From Saccharina japonica (taxonomy: Eukaryota; Sar; Phaeophyceae; Laminariales; Laminariaceae), in contig MEHQ01003929.1 in the NCBI GenBank assembly GCA_008828725.1, positions 348,776-412,775 of the forward strand: a stretch of 64,000 bases of DNA, given 5' to 3'. Every line of letters starts with the position of its first letter. Position 1 is the stretch's first letter. This document shows positions 37,802-48,249 of this stretch, piece by piece. Made by a program: the position numbers and the translations under genes. A model generated the notes under the pieces. It was not told where the DNA came from, did no database searches, and worked only from the letters and a program-made list of their open reading frames with translations.

Positions 37802-38639
37802 CTAATCGTCGTTTAGAGCTGCGTGGAATACCGCTTCGGGGTTGGCCGAACGTCGCAATCGGCTGGGGTCGCTGAGGCACAGCGCCTGGGGTCGCCGCAC
37901 TATCACGAGTGTTGTACGTGCGAGGGGTAGTGCGAGGGACATTCGGATGGGTCCCCTACCTCGAGGCAAAGGGTACCAGAGAAGCCGGAGGTTAGGGCGG
38001 CACGATTGATTGTGTGTGTATCAGCGTTCGAGTTCCGTTGCGCGGGGTATGGACGCTAACGATTAAGGATCGTTTGGGAAAACAAACGCCTAGGTTCTGA
38101 GCTCCTGAACTGGAAGGGACAGTATTTCTGCGGGCGGGCACGTTTGGGCGTATCGAGACAGAAATACTACAGTGACGAAACCTAGGGAAATACAACCACG
38201 GTTCGGAGCAAACAACGTGGAACTTAGTGGGGTGGGCTTTGTTTCAGCGCCCCAAAAGCGCGGTACCCCGTACTCAGTACATCCTATATATCTCCTCTTT
38301 TTGGTTTTGGATTTCAAACAATATAGGCACGATGCCGGGCATACATATAATACCGTTTTATGTGCGTTTTTCGAGTCCGACGGGGCGTGTTTGGAATAAG
38401 CTGAGGGAATCGTTCGGCATACATATCTCTTTCACAGGCCATCGGGAGTTGTTTTTGTCGGGTTAAAAGCGTGCACTTTCTCTCGCAGTCCACCAACGCG
38501 TGCCACGATCGGGGCAGCAGGTTTGTGTTGCTGTTATGACGCAAATATTTCTGAATGACGCGGGGCTTCTTAACGCAAAAGTCGTCTGAACGCCATTCGT
38601 TTTTATTTCCAAGTACGTATGTTTTGTGTGTCTACGCGA

Positions 38640-40486
38640 TCTACCACATTAGTGGACTTTTGAGTTTACTTCCATGAGCGTTTCCACGGTTTTGTTTTAC
38701 TTTCATGGAAGTAATTTTTGCTTCCACGAAAGTTTGTTTCACTTTCGTGGACGTAACATACACTTCCACGATTATTTAAATACTTGGAAGCAAATATTAC
38801 TTCCACGAAAGTCTTTTTTACTTTATGGGAGTATAATTTAATTTCGTGGAAGTAAAACTTACTTCCATGGATTTTTTTCTTCCATGTGATCAAATTGGAA
38901 GTAATCTTCAATTATTACTGCTTACTTCCATGGACTTGTTTTTTCTTCCACGTGATCAAATGGGAAGTAATCTTCACTTTTCACTTCTGTGGAAGTAAAG
39001 CATGGAAACACGGGCATGAATTCCATCCCCTGCGCCCAGTTGGTACACTGTTCCACCCAAAGTGGGCCCATCCCGACTGCCAAAACGTGGGCCAATTTCA
39101 AATGGGATATTAAAAACCGTGTAGCGCGCAGCGCTGGATCATACTAGGCCCCATCTACCACATGATTTGACTTTTGTGTTAGCTTCCGTGGAAGTTTACA
39201 TGAATGATTTTTTACTTTCGACTGGTGCTACGTTAGGGGGATCACGTATAAGTGCTTATGTTTCACCTGCGCAGAGCCACTCGGCCGAGTGACTATTTTT
39301 CTGCATTGTACTCATAGACGCTTTCCGTTTTTGTGTTGTTTTATATGCACCACCACTGGAGGTTTTGTGACGCAACGCCAACAAACTATGTTTACGTCCA
39401 GATTTCAGTTAGATTCGGAGCCACTCGTCCGAGTGGCCGAAATCCGGTAGTGAGAATGTGCGTACCCCCCCCCCCCTATCGTAGCACCAGTCTTTCATGG
39501 AAATAAAGTCTACTTCCACGTAACGTTTCTTCCCTTTCGTGGAAGTGAACTTTACTTCCACGAAACAACTTTCTACTTCCATGGAAGTAAACATCCCTTG
39601 CATGGAAGATGTTTCAGTTCCATGTGATTCAATTGGAAGCAAAATAATCTAAACTTTTGCTTCCATGGAATTCAAACATGGAAGCGAGGGTATGAATTCA
39701 CCCCCTGCACCCGGTCGCACCAAACCTGGGCTTGTGGCGATTACCAAAACGTGGACCAGTCGCAAACGGGATATTCCACAGCGTGTAGCGCGCAGCGCGG
39801 AACCACACTAGACCTTTCTAGTGGTCGAAGGCTCTCTTCAAACCATGGAAGTGCTTATATTTTCATGGAAGTAAATACGGCTTACTTCCGTCAACGCATC
39901 TACATAAGGTTTTTTACTTCTATGGAAACTAAACGTTAACCATGAAAATAAAAAACACTTTCATGGAAGTAACATTTTACTTCTATGGAAGTAAAATAAA
40001 CTTTCATGGAAGTACATTTTACTTTCATGGAAGTAAATGAAAACGACAAATACTTTGGGGAGACCCACTAGGCCTGCCTATTGGGTGAAGTCCATCTTCG
40101 AACCGAAACTTCCACGGAACTATGGAAGTGGTTTTACTTCCATGGGAGTAAACAAGGTATACTTTCATGCAATTTTCCACGTTAGCCAATTGACTTTGAT
40201 TAATGTGTTTTTGTACTTTCATGGAAGTAAACGTCAACTTGCATAAAAGGAAAAAATCTATCCATGATGTATATTTAAGTTTCATGGAAGTAAACTTCAA
40301 CTTGCGCATAAGTTAAAAAAAGCAAACCCATAAAAAACTTTCATGGAAGTAATATACTTTCCTGGAAGTAAAAGTTTACATAAATGAACAAATTTACTTC
40401 CATGAAAGTAAAAATGAAAAAGGCTTTCACGAAAGTAAAATTTACATCCATGGAAGTAAATAAAAAAAGAGAAATAATGTGGTAGA
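38640..40486. repeat. Array of short palindromes (ACTTCCATGGAAGT) bounded by a 12-bp inverted repeat
   Basis: More than twenty palindromic words of the form TTACTTCCATGGAAGTAA (variants with CTTTC or CGTGG) are spaced 15-60 bp apart. TCTACCACATTA at 38640-38651 and its complement at 40475-40486 bracket the array; a third TCTACCACAT lies at 39155. Two diverged cores share TGTAGCGCGCAGCGC and CCAAAACGTGG blocks (39007-39150 and 39670-39815), implying a roughly 670-bp higher-order unit. It is non-coding. Confidence 0.8.
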
Positions 40487-41016
40487 CCCTGCCTACGCCA
40501 TGGGATCCTCGTTCATCGGAATGCATTTTCATTTATGTTTCCAAAATTATGTGTTGACACAATATTAGCGTAGAGCATCCTCGTGTGACGGGCTTCAGAA
40601 AAAACGAGGTGCGCCTCTACCTTCGCGTGTGTCGTTCAGCTCTTTGGGGGGGGGTGAGGCATTAGACCTCCTGAAGCGAGGCAGAGCCTCAGACAGCATG
40701 CTTTTACGTGTCATCTCCACCGCCGCAAGATGCGTCGTTAAGTGATGGGATAGTCTGTGGCGGCAGGTTGCGTACTATTCTCGAGAAACGAAAGGTTCAG
40801 GCTAGTAAATGAAATAAAGTAAACGAAAACACAAAACACCAAACACCACAAAAAATATGGTGCACACCAGGGTGCCCGCGCGCGCATCACGAACACGCAA
40901 CGTGCAACCAATGCGCGATGCTTCTGGAAACAAAACGATGTGAACGAAACAAAAACAAAAAAAAAGTTGATTGAAAAAACAGTCATGGCGCACCAGAACT
41001 TGTGCCAGGTATTTAC

Positions 41017-41101
41017 CTCTGAAATGGAGAATCAGGACGTCAGAGGGACGGACACACTGGGTGTGCGGATTGGCGTCGTCGGGGTAAAACAATGATGACT
41101 T
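41017..41101 (-). CDS. Candidate internal exon (28 codons)
   Basis: The acceptor is GGTAACGCCAG and the donor is AG|GTAAATACC. The open frame reads LFYPDDANPHTQCVRPSDVL and then ILHFR, a soluble-looking composition, ending in phase 1. It lies downstream of the gene 1 stop and upstream of gene 2 on the same strand, so it may be a 5' exon of gene 2. The pyrimidine tract is weak. Confidence 0.35.
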
Positions 41102-41599
41102 CTGGCGTTACCAACGTCTATGAGCGGTGTGAGCGCCCAGAAATACGGCGGGAAGCATGTACTAGACTGTGCAGGCCAAACACGGCTTTACACTCGGCAA
41201 CATGATCAACTGGTGTAGGTCATAATATTACAAACTTCGAACTTACCTGCCTTGAATATATCTGGACCACGCAAGTGAGGATCGGTGCTCCGTTCAATGT
41301 TCGAAACCAAAAGGTACCATACAGTAAGCCTAGCGAACGATCCTTCACAGGACTAAGCCCTCGTCTCCTGGCATCTACGCTTCAAAATCACCCCACAACG
41401 TCCCAAAAAAACGGCTGTCTGTTGATTTTCTCCGCGCAAACAAACGGGTTTTATTTAATCCAAAAACAAATTACGTACGTAGTCGTTACGGATCGTAACA
41501 AAACGCGGACACACACGCCTCTAACGCTGTGCAAACCTCCCCGCCAACAAGCCCCGGTCTTAAATACTCAAGGGAAGCACTAAAATATTGCCACTGACG

Positions 41600-41930
41600 C
41601 CGCCGCCGCCGCCGTGTGCGCTCTGCTGCAACATCCAGAAAATTCCCGCTTCAACAGCAGCAACCATGTTTATGTATCGACCTAGCAGACTAACAGGTAT
41701 GCAAGTGACCTCGAACGCTCAAAACACTAAACGATCTTGCTACCGTCACCATCCAGAAAATTCCGAGAATTTTACTACAGTTAGCAGCATACACGTACCG
41801 GTATACACGAAGTGCATACCTACATTGTACCAAGTATACATTTAAGAAAACCTGAGGCACTAATCTCGCCACCGCGGCCGCCATACGCCCTCCTGCGCCA
41901 TTAAGAAATTTCCCAGAACTAGCAGCGCTC
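41600..41930 (-). repeat. Decayed duplications of the gene 1 terminal exon end
   Basis: The block GGGAAATTTCTTAATGG in the last coding exon (around 41900) has diverged relatives GGAATTTTCTGGATGG at about 41750 and 41640, each preceded by a GCTGCT...GTT motif. It looks like an old tandem duplication running past the stop. Confidence 0.4.
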
Positions 41931-44900
41931 CGGTGGCGTGGTAAGCCCGCAGCGACCCTGGACGCAGGTGGTATTTCAGGGTGGTCACGCCCGATCGCAC
42001 CGCAGCAGACTGAAGGGTGGAGCAGGGCTGGCACTGGGGGTAGAATCGTTGGGACACTGTCTGCCGCAAGAGCTTCCGCCAAAGCTTGGCGTTTGCCTGT
42101 TGGTGGGGGGGGCAGGGGGGTAGGGGGGGGGGGAACTTCTTTTTCGTACTTGGCCATAGCGGTTTGCCCCTAGACCCTGGCGTGCCTACAATGCCGGGAC
42201 GGAGCATGTCGGGTTTTTACCGACCAGGCAGACATTGCTAGCACCAAGCACGAAGCGCCGCGAGATGCTCGGCGAGTCGCATGACGGGTGAGCTGCATCC
42301 TACTAAGAACGGGGGGGAGGGCGTGCTCATTTGATGCTGGCCTTACGTGATTTCACCACTGCCCACGCATCACTTTCACGACGGAGCACCCGCGTCTCCT
42401 CCTAACAGAGACACTTCCGTTTCTACTCCCTAGTAGAGACACCTCCAATGTTTGGGCTCGCACTACGTAAGTGCTTTCGATATATTACGAGGGAGGGGGG
42501 GGGGGGGGGCGGGGATGGCTTGGGGGAAGGATGCGTCCAAAGCGCAACGTAGAGCGTAGCGAGATGTACGACATGCGCCCAGCGTCAAGAATCATGCTAC
42601 GATAGAGGTGCCCCTGCATACAGGACATTTTCTGAGGGGCGGTCACATGAGAAGCTCTCTATACCTTGCCCGAAAACTAAATTCCGGGGAGGAGATGAAA
42701 AAGTGCTACGAGTACGTATATACCCAATGAAAAATAGCATGGCCGAAGCATACAATGAACAATATTTTTATTGCAACTCATACATAGAATGAAAAGGTCT
42801 GCCGGCAGCTATTTCGGGTTTTCAAAGAGCCCAAATCACTCAGAAAGACAAAACAAAAAACAAAACAAAAAAGCAGCCAAAACGTACCCACCTGTGTACT
42901 GTATGTAGAACAAACGCGCCAGGGCACGTAAGTGTTTTACAATAAAACCCCTTTTGAACCCCTTGGGAACCGATCCCATGATTTTAGGGACATACTACTT
43001 GGAATTAGATTAGGATAAGTTTGGCAGTTCTGAAAGGGATAAGGAATATCGACCACGACCAAACATTTTTTCAACCTTTTTGGTGTTATTATCCATTCTC
43101 GACCAGCGTGAGTTGCCAGCGTAGCAAGCAGCACGGGTACGTAGTAGGGGGCATGCTGCGGCCCATGCCGCGAGACTCCTTGCAGTGCGTTTCTCGGCCA
43201 CCAACCGGTACCATCTTCATCTCCCACCAATCACGAAGAGGCTTTTTTTTTCCCCTGTAACCGTCGCTTTTTTTTTTTCGTCGTTTGTTTCTCTCTGAAG
43301 TCCCATTTGTTTTTTTCTTTCTTTTTTTCCCTTCCATCCCATTCATTATCTTCGCCCTTCTTTTCTCTCTCCCTCTTGCAGTCGTAACTCAGACCTGGGG
43401 TTAGAGCTGCAGTCCCGTTTTGGGGACACATTACTTAGAATTAGAGTGGTTTGTCCCCATAACGGGACTGCAGTTCTAAAAGGGCTAAGTAGACTCTTCT
43501 CCTCCCTCCCCACTACGGCACTATATCATACGTGCCTTGCAATTTTCATCGCGGAGAAAATTTCAGCACTTTTCTTCTCCGCTAATAGTCGACTTTCGTC
43601 GAACTCCACCAAGGGTTGATATTGGTAGAAGGGTGTTGTTAACATCTTGGGGGCTGGACTCGCGATAATGAGGCCCGAAACGCTTGGAAGCAGTGTGGCA
43701 CAAAAAGCATGAACAGATCCCGATGTACGCATAATACAGACGCATGCTACGATAGAGGTTGCACCCTTCTGAGGGTGGTCACTTGAGGAGCTCCATACTA
43801 ATAGTAAGTCAAAATTGATTTGGGAGGAAAATAAAAGTGGTACCCGATGAACAATTCCATGTCCTGAGTCTAGTATGAAAAATATTAAAACACAAGAATG
43901 AAAGTCTGACGATTTTGGGGTTAAGGAGCTCGATTGTTCGGGAAACATTTCAGCCAAAAAATGAACAGATCCCGATGTAAGGCTGTTTCTTAGGGAAGTT
44001 CGATTTGTTTCAGTTCGATATGTTTTGTTCAGTTCATCATTGATGTTTTTGACCGGGAACGCGGGCTAATCGGCCGTGCGCTTCTCGGGATGAGTGCGCC
44101 CAACATCTCAGAGGTATCCAACGCAAAAATCCGCTTCTCCATCGAAGCATTTTCAAGTTCTTGAGGTATGTGGCATTTCGAATAATATCCAACAAATAAC
44201 ATTCCAGAAGCACAAACTATTCAAATTTTCCGTAATTTCTACCTTCAAATTGTATTTGATGTCTATTGTTCGATTTGTGAAAATGCTGGATATTTCAAAC
44301 TGCTTCGATGGAGAAGCGGATTTTTTCGTGGGGTACCTGTGGGATGGTAGAAGAATGCATTCCGAGAAGCGCACGACCCTTTCGACGGCGTTCCGGGTCA
44401 AAAACATCAATAAATGGCCGAAAAAAACAAATCGAACTGGAACAAATCGAACTTCCCTAAGAAACAGCCTAAGCGTAATACAGATTATGAAGCATGCTAC
44501 CGTAGAGGTGCACCATTTTTGCCTTCGGAGGGTGGTCACTTGATGACTTCCACACTACTAGTAAGTCACCCCAAACCTGATTTTGGAGGGGAAATATTGC
44601 TTCGGAGGGTGGTGGTCACTTTGATGACTTCTACACTACTAGTAAGTCACCCCAAACCTGATTTTGGAGGTGCACCATTTTTGCCTTCGGAGGGTGGTCA
44701 CTTAATGACTTCCACACTACTAGTAAGTCACCCCAAAACTGTTTTTGGAGGGGAAATATTGCTTCGGAGGGTGGTGGTCACTTTGATGACTTCTACACTA
44801 CTAGTAAGTCACCCCAAACCTGATTTTGGAGGTGCACCATTTTTGCCTTCGGAGGGTGGTCACTTAATGACTTCCACACTACTAGTAAGTCACCCCAAAA

Positions 44901-46436
44901 CTGTTTTTGGAAGGGAAATATTGTTTCGGGGGGTGGTGGTCACTTTGATGACTTCTACACTACTAGTTAGTCACCCCGAACCTGATTTTGAAGGTGCGCC
45001 ATTTTTGCCTTCGGAGGGTGGTCACTTAATGACTTCTACACTACTAGTAAGTCACCCCAAAACTGTTTTTGGAGGGGAAATGTTGTTTCGGAGGGTGGTA
45101 GTCACTTTGATGACTTCTACACTACTAGTAAGTCACCCCTAAAACTGATTTTAGAGGGGAAATCAAAGTGCTATATATATATATACCCGATGAACAATCC
45201 CCACGGCCGAAGTATACAACAACAAATATTGAAACATAAGAAGAACGAAATTCCGACAATTTTGGGTTATAACCGCTTAAAAACTGGTCCCACGAATTTG
45301 GGGGGAAAGTACTTGGAATTAGTGTCGGACATTTGTTTCAGTTCTGAATGCGTTAAAAGGAGCGCCCCGTCATTCAGGAAACGTTTCAGCCAAAAAAAGA
45401 TACAGTACCTCTATCGGAGCGCGCGTTTTACAAGAAAGCCACCCCCGCCAGCACACTGCCCCCCCCCCCACCAACAACATCAAGGCCACTGCCAACACGA
45501 TCAACAAGTAGCATCACCACCACCAACACCACCAATACCACCAACACAAATACCAACTCCAATACTAAGAGGATCACCGCCAACACTTCTACCCCCTTCC
45601 CCCCACCGTGCACTTCCCCCTTCGCAAATACGCTATATCACAAAACACGCTCACCAAACACAAAAAAAAAAAAAAAAAAAAAAAAAAACTCCATGCTCCG
45701 TTTCGAAGGGGATGCGCGGCCAATAGTCAAAAGCCTACGTAAGGCAAGCAACAAATGAGCTCCCCCAAACCTCTTCTATGTAATATGTGGAAACAACATA
45801 TTGAGCGCCCAACTGTTGGAGGTGTCTCTGTTAGGCTCAGGAACCGTGCTCCGTCTCGAAATGGATGCGTGGTCAATGGTTGGTCAAATGCTTAAAGTCA
45901 AGCAACAGATGAGTACCCCCCGCCCCCCCAGCACACGACTACGGCCATGAAGGACACGAGTACACCCCCCGGTGCAAGCAAAGCCTGCCTGATTGGTGGA
46001 AACCCAACGTGCTCCGTCCCGGACTTGAAGGGACGCGAGGGTCTATGGTCATACGACTACGGCCATGCACGACATGAGTACCGCTCCTCCCCCCCTTTAC
46101 ATGGCTCTGACGGACGTGCTAGTGGCGCGAAAAAGCCGGCCCTCTACAGCTTTTCTACGGTTCACACTCATACGACTTGTTGGCTCCCGGCCACCAGCAG
46201 GCCCCCCCCCGGGGCCCCGGCGCCCCAGCTATCTCCAGCCAAACAAAAAACATATACGAACTCCCTCCCCACTCACGAGCTTGACGGTCTTCAGGGGAGG
46301 CATGTGGTCCGCGATGTAGCTCGCCGGAGACCGCACGCCGCAGCTGTGGCAGCCGAAGTTTCTGCCCAGGGCCCCCAAAGCCTGTCGCTTGGAGTCCGAC
46401 GCGTACTCTAGCGTGGCGGGGATGGATGCAGACAGC
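41860..46436 (-). CDS. Gene 1, last two exons: CxxC / DHMPP / PQCxxC zinc-binding-like domain
   Basis: Exon 46436-46277 (acceptor after a T-rich tract, TGGTGCCAG; donor CTC|GTGAGTGGGG) joins exon 42096-41860 (acceptor CCCACCAACAG; stop TAG at 41862-41860) in phase 0 across a 4,180-bp intron. The joined 131 residues contain FGCHSCG, then SYIADHMPP, then SQRFYPQCQPCSTLQSAAVR. The order CxxC, Asp-His, CxxC is that of a zinc-stabilised treble-clef, HNH-like fold. The fold call is inference and activity is not shown. A moderately hydrophobic AYHATGALLVLGNFLM stretch is close to the end. The pattern resembles uncharacterised eukaryotic proteins I remember, but I cannot name a family. The intron is full of transposons (B, G, H, Harbinger-like, D/E). 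The exon entries upstream on the minus strand probably belong to the same gene. Confidence 0.7.
42177..42480 (-). mobile_element. D and E family copies, side by side
   Basis: 42177-42260 carries ATGCCGGGACGGAGCATGTC and CAGGCAGACATTGCTAGCAC. 42309-42480 carries a G run, then GTGCTCATTTGATGC, ACGACGGAGCACC and AGAGACACCTCCAATGTTTG. Confidence 0.5.
42591..42880 (+). mobile_element. Repeat B copy
   Basis: ATCATGCTACGATAGAGGTG at the left end; GCATACAGGACATTTTCTGA and ATACAATGAACAATATTTT inside. The right end has decayed into an A/C-rich tract. Confidence 0.7.
42945..43045. mobile_element. Family G copy, diverged
   Basis: CCCCTTTTGAACCCC on the left, CAGTTCTGAAAGGG on the right, with the central ACTTGGAATTAGATTAGG. 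Confidence 0.55.
43240..43570 (+). repeat. Repeat H copy interrupted by a G element
   Basis: TTCGCCCTTCTTTTCTCTCT, GTCGTAACTCAGACC, CTACGGCAC and TTTTCATCGCG match the uninterrupted copy at 52920-53060. The G element sits at 43396-43484. Confidence 0.7.
43396..43484. mobile_element. Family G copy, inserted in H
   Basis: TTAGAGCTGCAGTCCCGTTT and its complement-like GGGACTGCAGTTCTAA form the arms, with a central TTACTTAGAATTAGAGTGG. Confidence 0.75.
43740..43962 (+). mobile_element. Repeat B copy
   Basis: GCATGCTACGATAGAGGTTG at the start; TGGTCACTTGAGGAGCTCCA, ACCCGATGAACAATTCC and GATTTTGGGGTTAAGGAGC inside. No G insertion here. Confidence 0.75.
43981..44469. mobile_element. PIF/Harbinger-like foldback MITE, TAA target duplication
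   Basis: The ends are GGCTGTTTCTTAGGGAAGTT and AACTTCCCTAAGAAACAGCC, perfect inverted repeats over 20 bp. They are flanked by TAA at 43978-43980 and 44470-44472. Inner arms (ATCCGCTTCTCCATCGAAGC and GCTTCGATGGAGAAGCGGAT) also pair, so almost the whole 489 bp folds back. A 3-bp TAA/TTA duplication with GG...CC ends is typical of PIF/Harbinger. Open frames inside mirror each other and are not genes. Confidence 0.85.
44490..45427 (+). mobile_element. Repeat B with an expanded internal array of about eight units
   Basis: The B start (GCATGCTACCGTAGAGGTGC) is followed by about eight units of roughly 80 bp containing CACTACTAGTAAGTCACCCC and CTTCGGAGGGTGGTCACTT, in alternating two-unit order. Normal B sequence then resumes (CCCGATGAACAATCCC) with a G element at 45285-45360 and the end CTATCGGAGCGCGCG. 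The 242-codon frame exists because the unit pair keeps frame. Confidence 0.8.
45660..46080 (+). mobile_element. Cluster of E and D copies with C-tract ends
   Basis: After a 27-base A run, E-like copies at 45700-45770 and 45785-45925 end CAACAAATGAGCTCCCCC and CAACAGATGAGTACCCCCCG. D-like copies at 45935-45970 and 45970-46095 end ACGAGTACACCCCCC and CGACATGAGTACC followed by C-rich sequence. Confidence 0.55.
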
Positions 46437-46538
46437 CTGGCACCAGACAGCGCACAACCATGAAGAAAAAAAAAAAAAAAAAAAAGGGAACAAAAACAAA
46501 ACACGCGCCACGACGGTAGGGGGGGTATGGGTTGCAGT

Positions 46539-46583
46539 ATTACTACGGGCGACCATAGTAAATAGGACCAATAACATTATGTA
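46539..46583. mobile_element. Half copy of family A
   Basis: ATTACTACGGGCGACCATAG followed by TAAATAGGACCA, then truncated. Confidence 0.5.
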
Positions 46584-46989
46584 GTCGTCACCGCCGGTGG
46601 GTCGTGATGCCACTCCTCTCTGCGTGAGCAGAGCGTTTCTAACGGGTAAACTACGACGGCTGGAGTGTGTGACAACTCGGACTGAGACAGCAATCCGATG
46701 ACAAGGGAGAGAAGAGAAGTCGTAGACAAGTGAGAGCCGAGGGCGAGCAGTTGTCGTTGCTGTCGCGGCGCTCGGGTTGAAGGACCATTCAGCGGGGTCT
46801 TCCTAAGTCCCGCTGCGGAGAATCCGCCAGGCAGAATAGCCGCCGCGGAGGATCCGGCGGCGGAACGTAGAGGAGAAGGTTCCGCGGCGAGGTTTACAAT
46901 ATGACAATCTCCCCAGTTCCCGAGGAGAGCTTCGAGAACGAGTTTCCCGAAGACGCAAGGGATTTCGACTTATATGAGAAGGCGTGTTG

Positions 46990-47103
46990 GTTCCGGGGAC
47001 ATGGTATCCACACCAAGTATTGTTAGTAAAAACAGGCAAATACATACCTGGTAGGCTTTTGCGTGTACCTCGTAGGTTCTATTTGCTATGGTCCCCAGCA
47101 ACA
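46990..47103. mobile_element. Family A copy, diverged ends
   Basis: Core AAGTATTGTTAGTAAAAACA and TCGTAGGTTCTATTTGCTAT. It truncates a short plus-strand coding-like frame starting at 46901 (see findings). A further remnant is at 47628-47690. Confidence 0.6.
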
Positions 47104-47829
47104 GTAACCTGGAGTTTCTCGCGGCTTGCCTACTTCGAGGAGCCTCCATACCTCCACTCAAAAAAAGTGGGGTTTTTTTCGCCTCCATACCTCTCTCATC
47201 CAAAAAACTGTTTTTTTGTTTTGTTTCTAACGAAAATGTAAAAAAAGTGCAACCAACCCGATGATGTTTCACGATATTGGGGTTAAGGGAAAGTTTACCA
47301 ATAAGACAGAAATAAAAAATTGCCTCAGAAGGAAAAATAAAATAAAAAGCGTTACGTACGTACTCGTACAGTACATACCCCTACCCGTACTAGCCCCTAC
47401 CGTAGCACGCCTCTACAACGAAAGCAGACATGGGTGCTACGCGTGGCCGGTGCTACACTGCTAGCTGTAAGCGAGCGGTGATTGCCTGACGAGTTTCGCG
47501 TTCGATGCGCATTGCATATCGCTATTTGCAAGCCACTTCGGTTTTAGTGTATCGGGCTTACCAGGTACCAGGTAGCTTACAATATTTCTCCCACGTTCGG
47601 TTGTTTGGTTGGGATGGGATGTAGGGACCAAATATGGTTGGTAAAAATAGGTAAAAAAATGTACCGTAGACCTTATTTACTCCGAGGACCAACGCCCAAA
47701 CGGGTAGAGTGAATCGTAACTGATCCGGGTCTGGCGGGAAGGCTTCTTGGCCTGGGTTTTTGTTGGTGGATGAGCTGCGGCAAGTTCCACACTACCCGGA
47801 GAGTTTACTCTTCGGGTGGCTATCCCCAC

Positions 47830-47899
47830 CGCACCGGGCCCCTTCGGGGGTCAGGTCGGGTCAACATGCTCAAGTCTTCGGAGTTGTAGGCAGCAAGGG
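47830..47899 (-). CDS. Gene 1 candidate exon (phase-matched to 46436)
   Basis: The frame reads ALAAYNSEDLSMLTRPDPRR and ends GTGCG|GTGGGG. The two leftover bases match the single leading base of the exon at 46436. The acceptor is TATCAG, or GAAG a few bases earlier, after a pyrimidine-rich stretch. Short, so moderate confidence only. Confidence 0.4.
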
Positions 47900-48249
47900 C
47901 TGATACTTCCGAGGGGACATGGAGTGAATTGACACACGAAACGCAGTGAGACGTGGAAGTGTGGAGGGTGTAAGCTTTATTTTTATCCATCCGCCGGAGG
48001 ATTAAAAAAAAAAAAAAAATGTATGCCCCCTCCCTGCAATAGTAAAGTAGTTGGGCCAAGTAAGCCCCAGGGGGGCTTTCGTGTTTCGCAACCCTTTCTT
48101 TTTTTTCTTTTTCTGTGGGCTGTATTAAACTTATCCCCACCATAACTCCCAATTTTGTCCGGATTTTTTCGCACCATCTTTTTTTTTACTGCGGCAACAT
48201 TAACAGTGTCCCACGCTTCTCTAAATATTGCAAGCTACTAGTCTGATTC

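Noticed and set aside
38640..40486. CRISPR-like regularity
   Set aside because: The repeated units are palindromes with irregular spacing and related spacers, in a eukaryotic context without cas genes.
44414..45142. 242-codon plus-strand frame with repeated peptides
   Set aside because: It comes from tandem expansion of repeat B; the unit pair keeps frame, so length is not evidence of coding.
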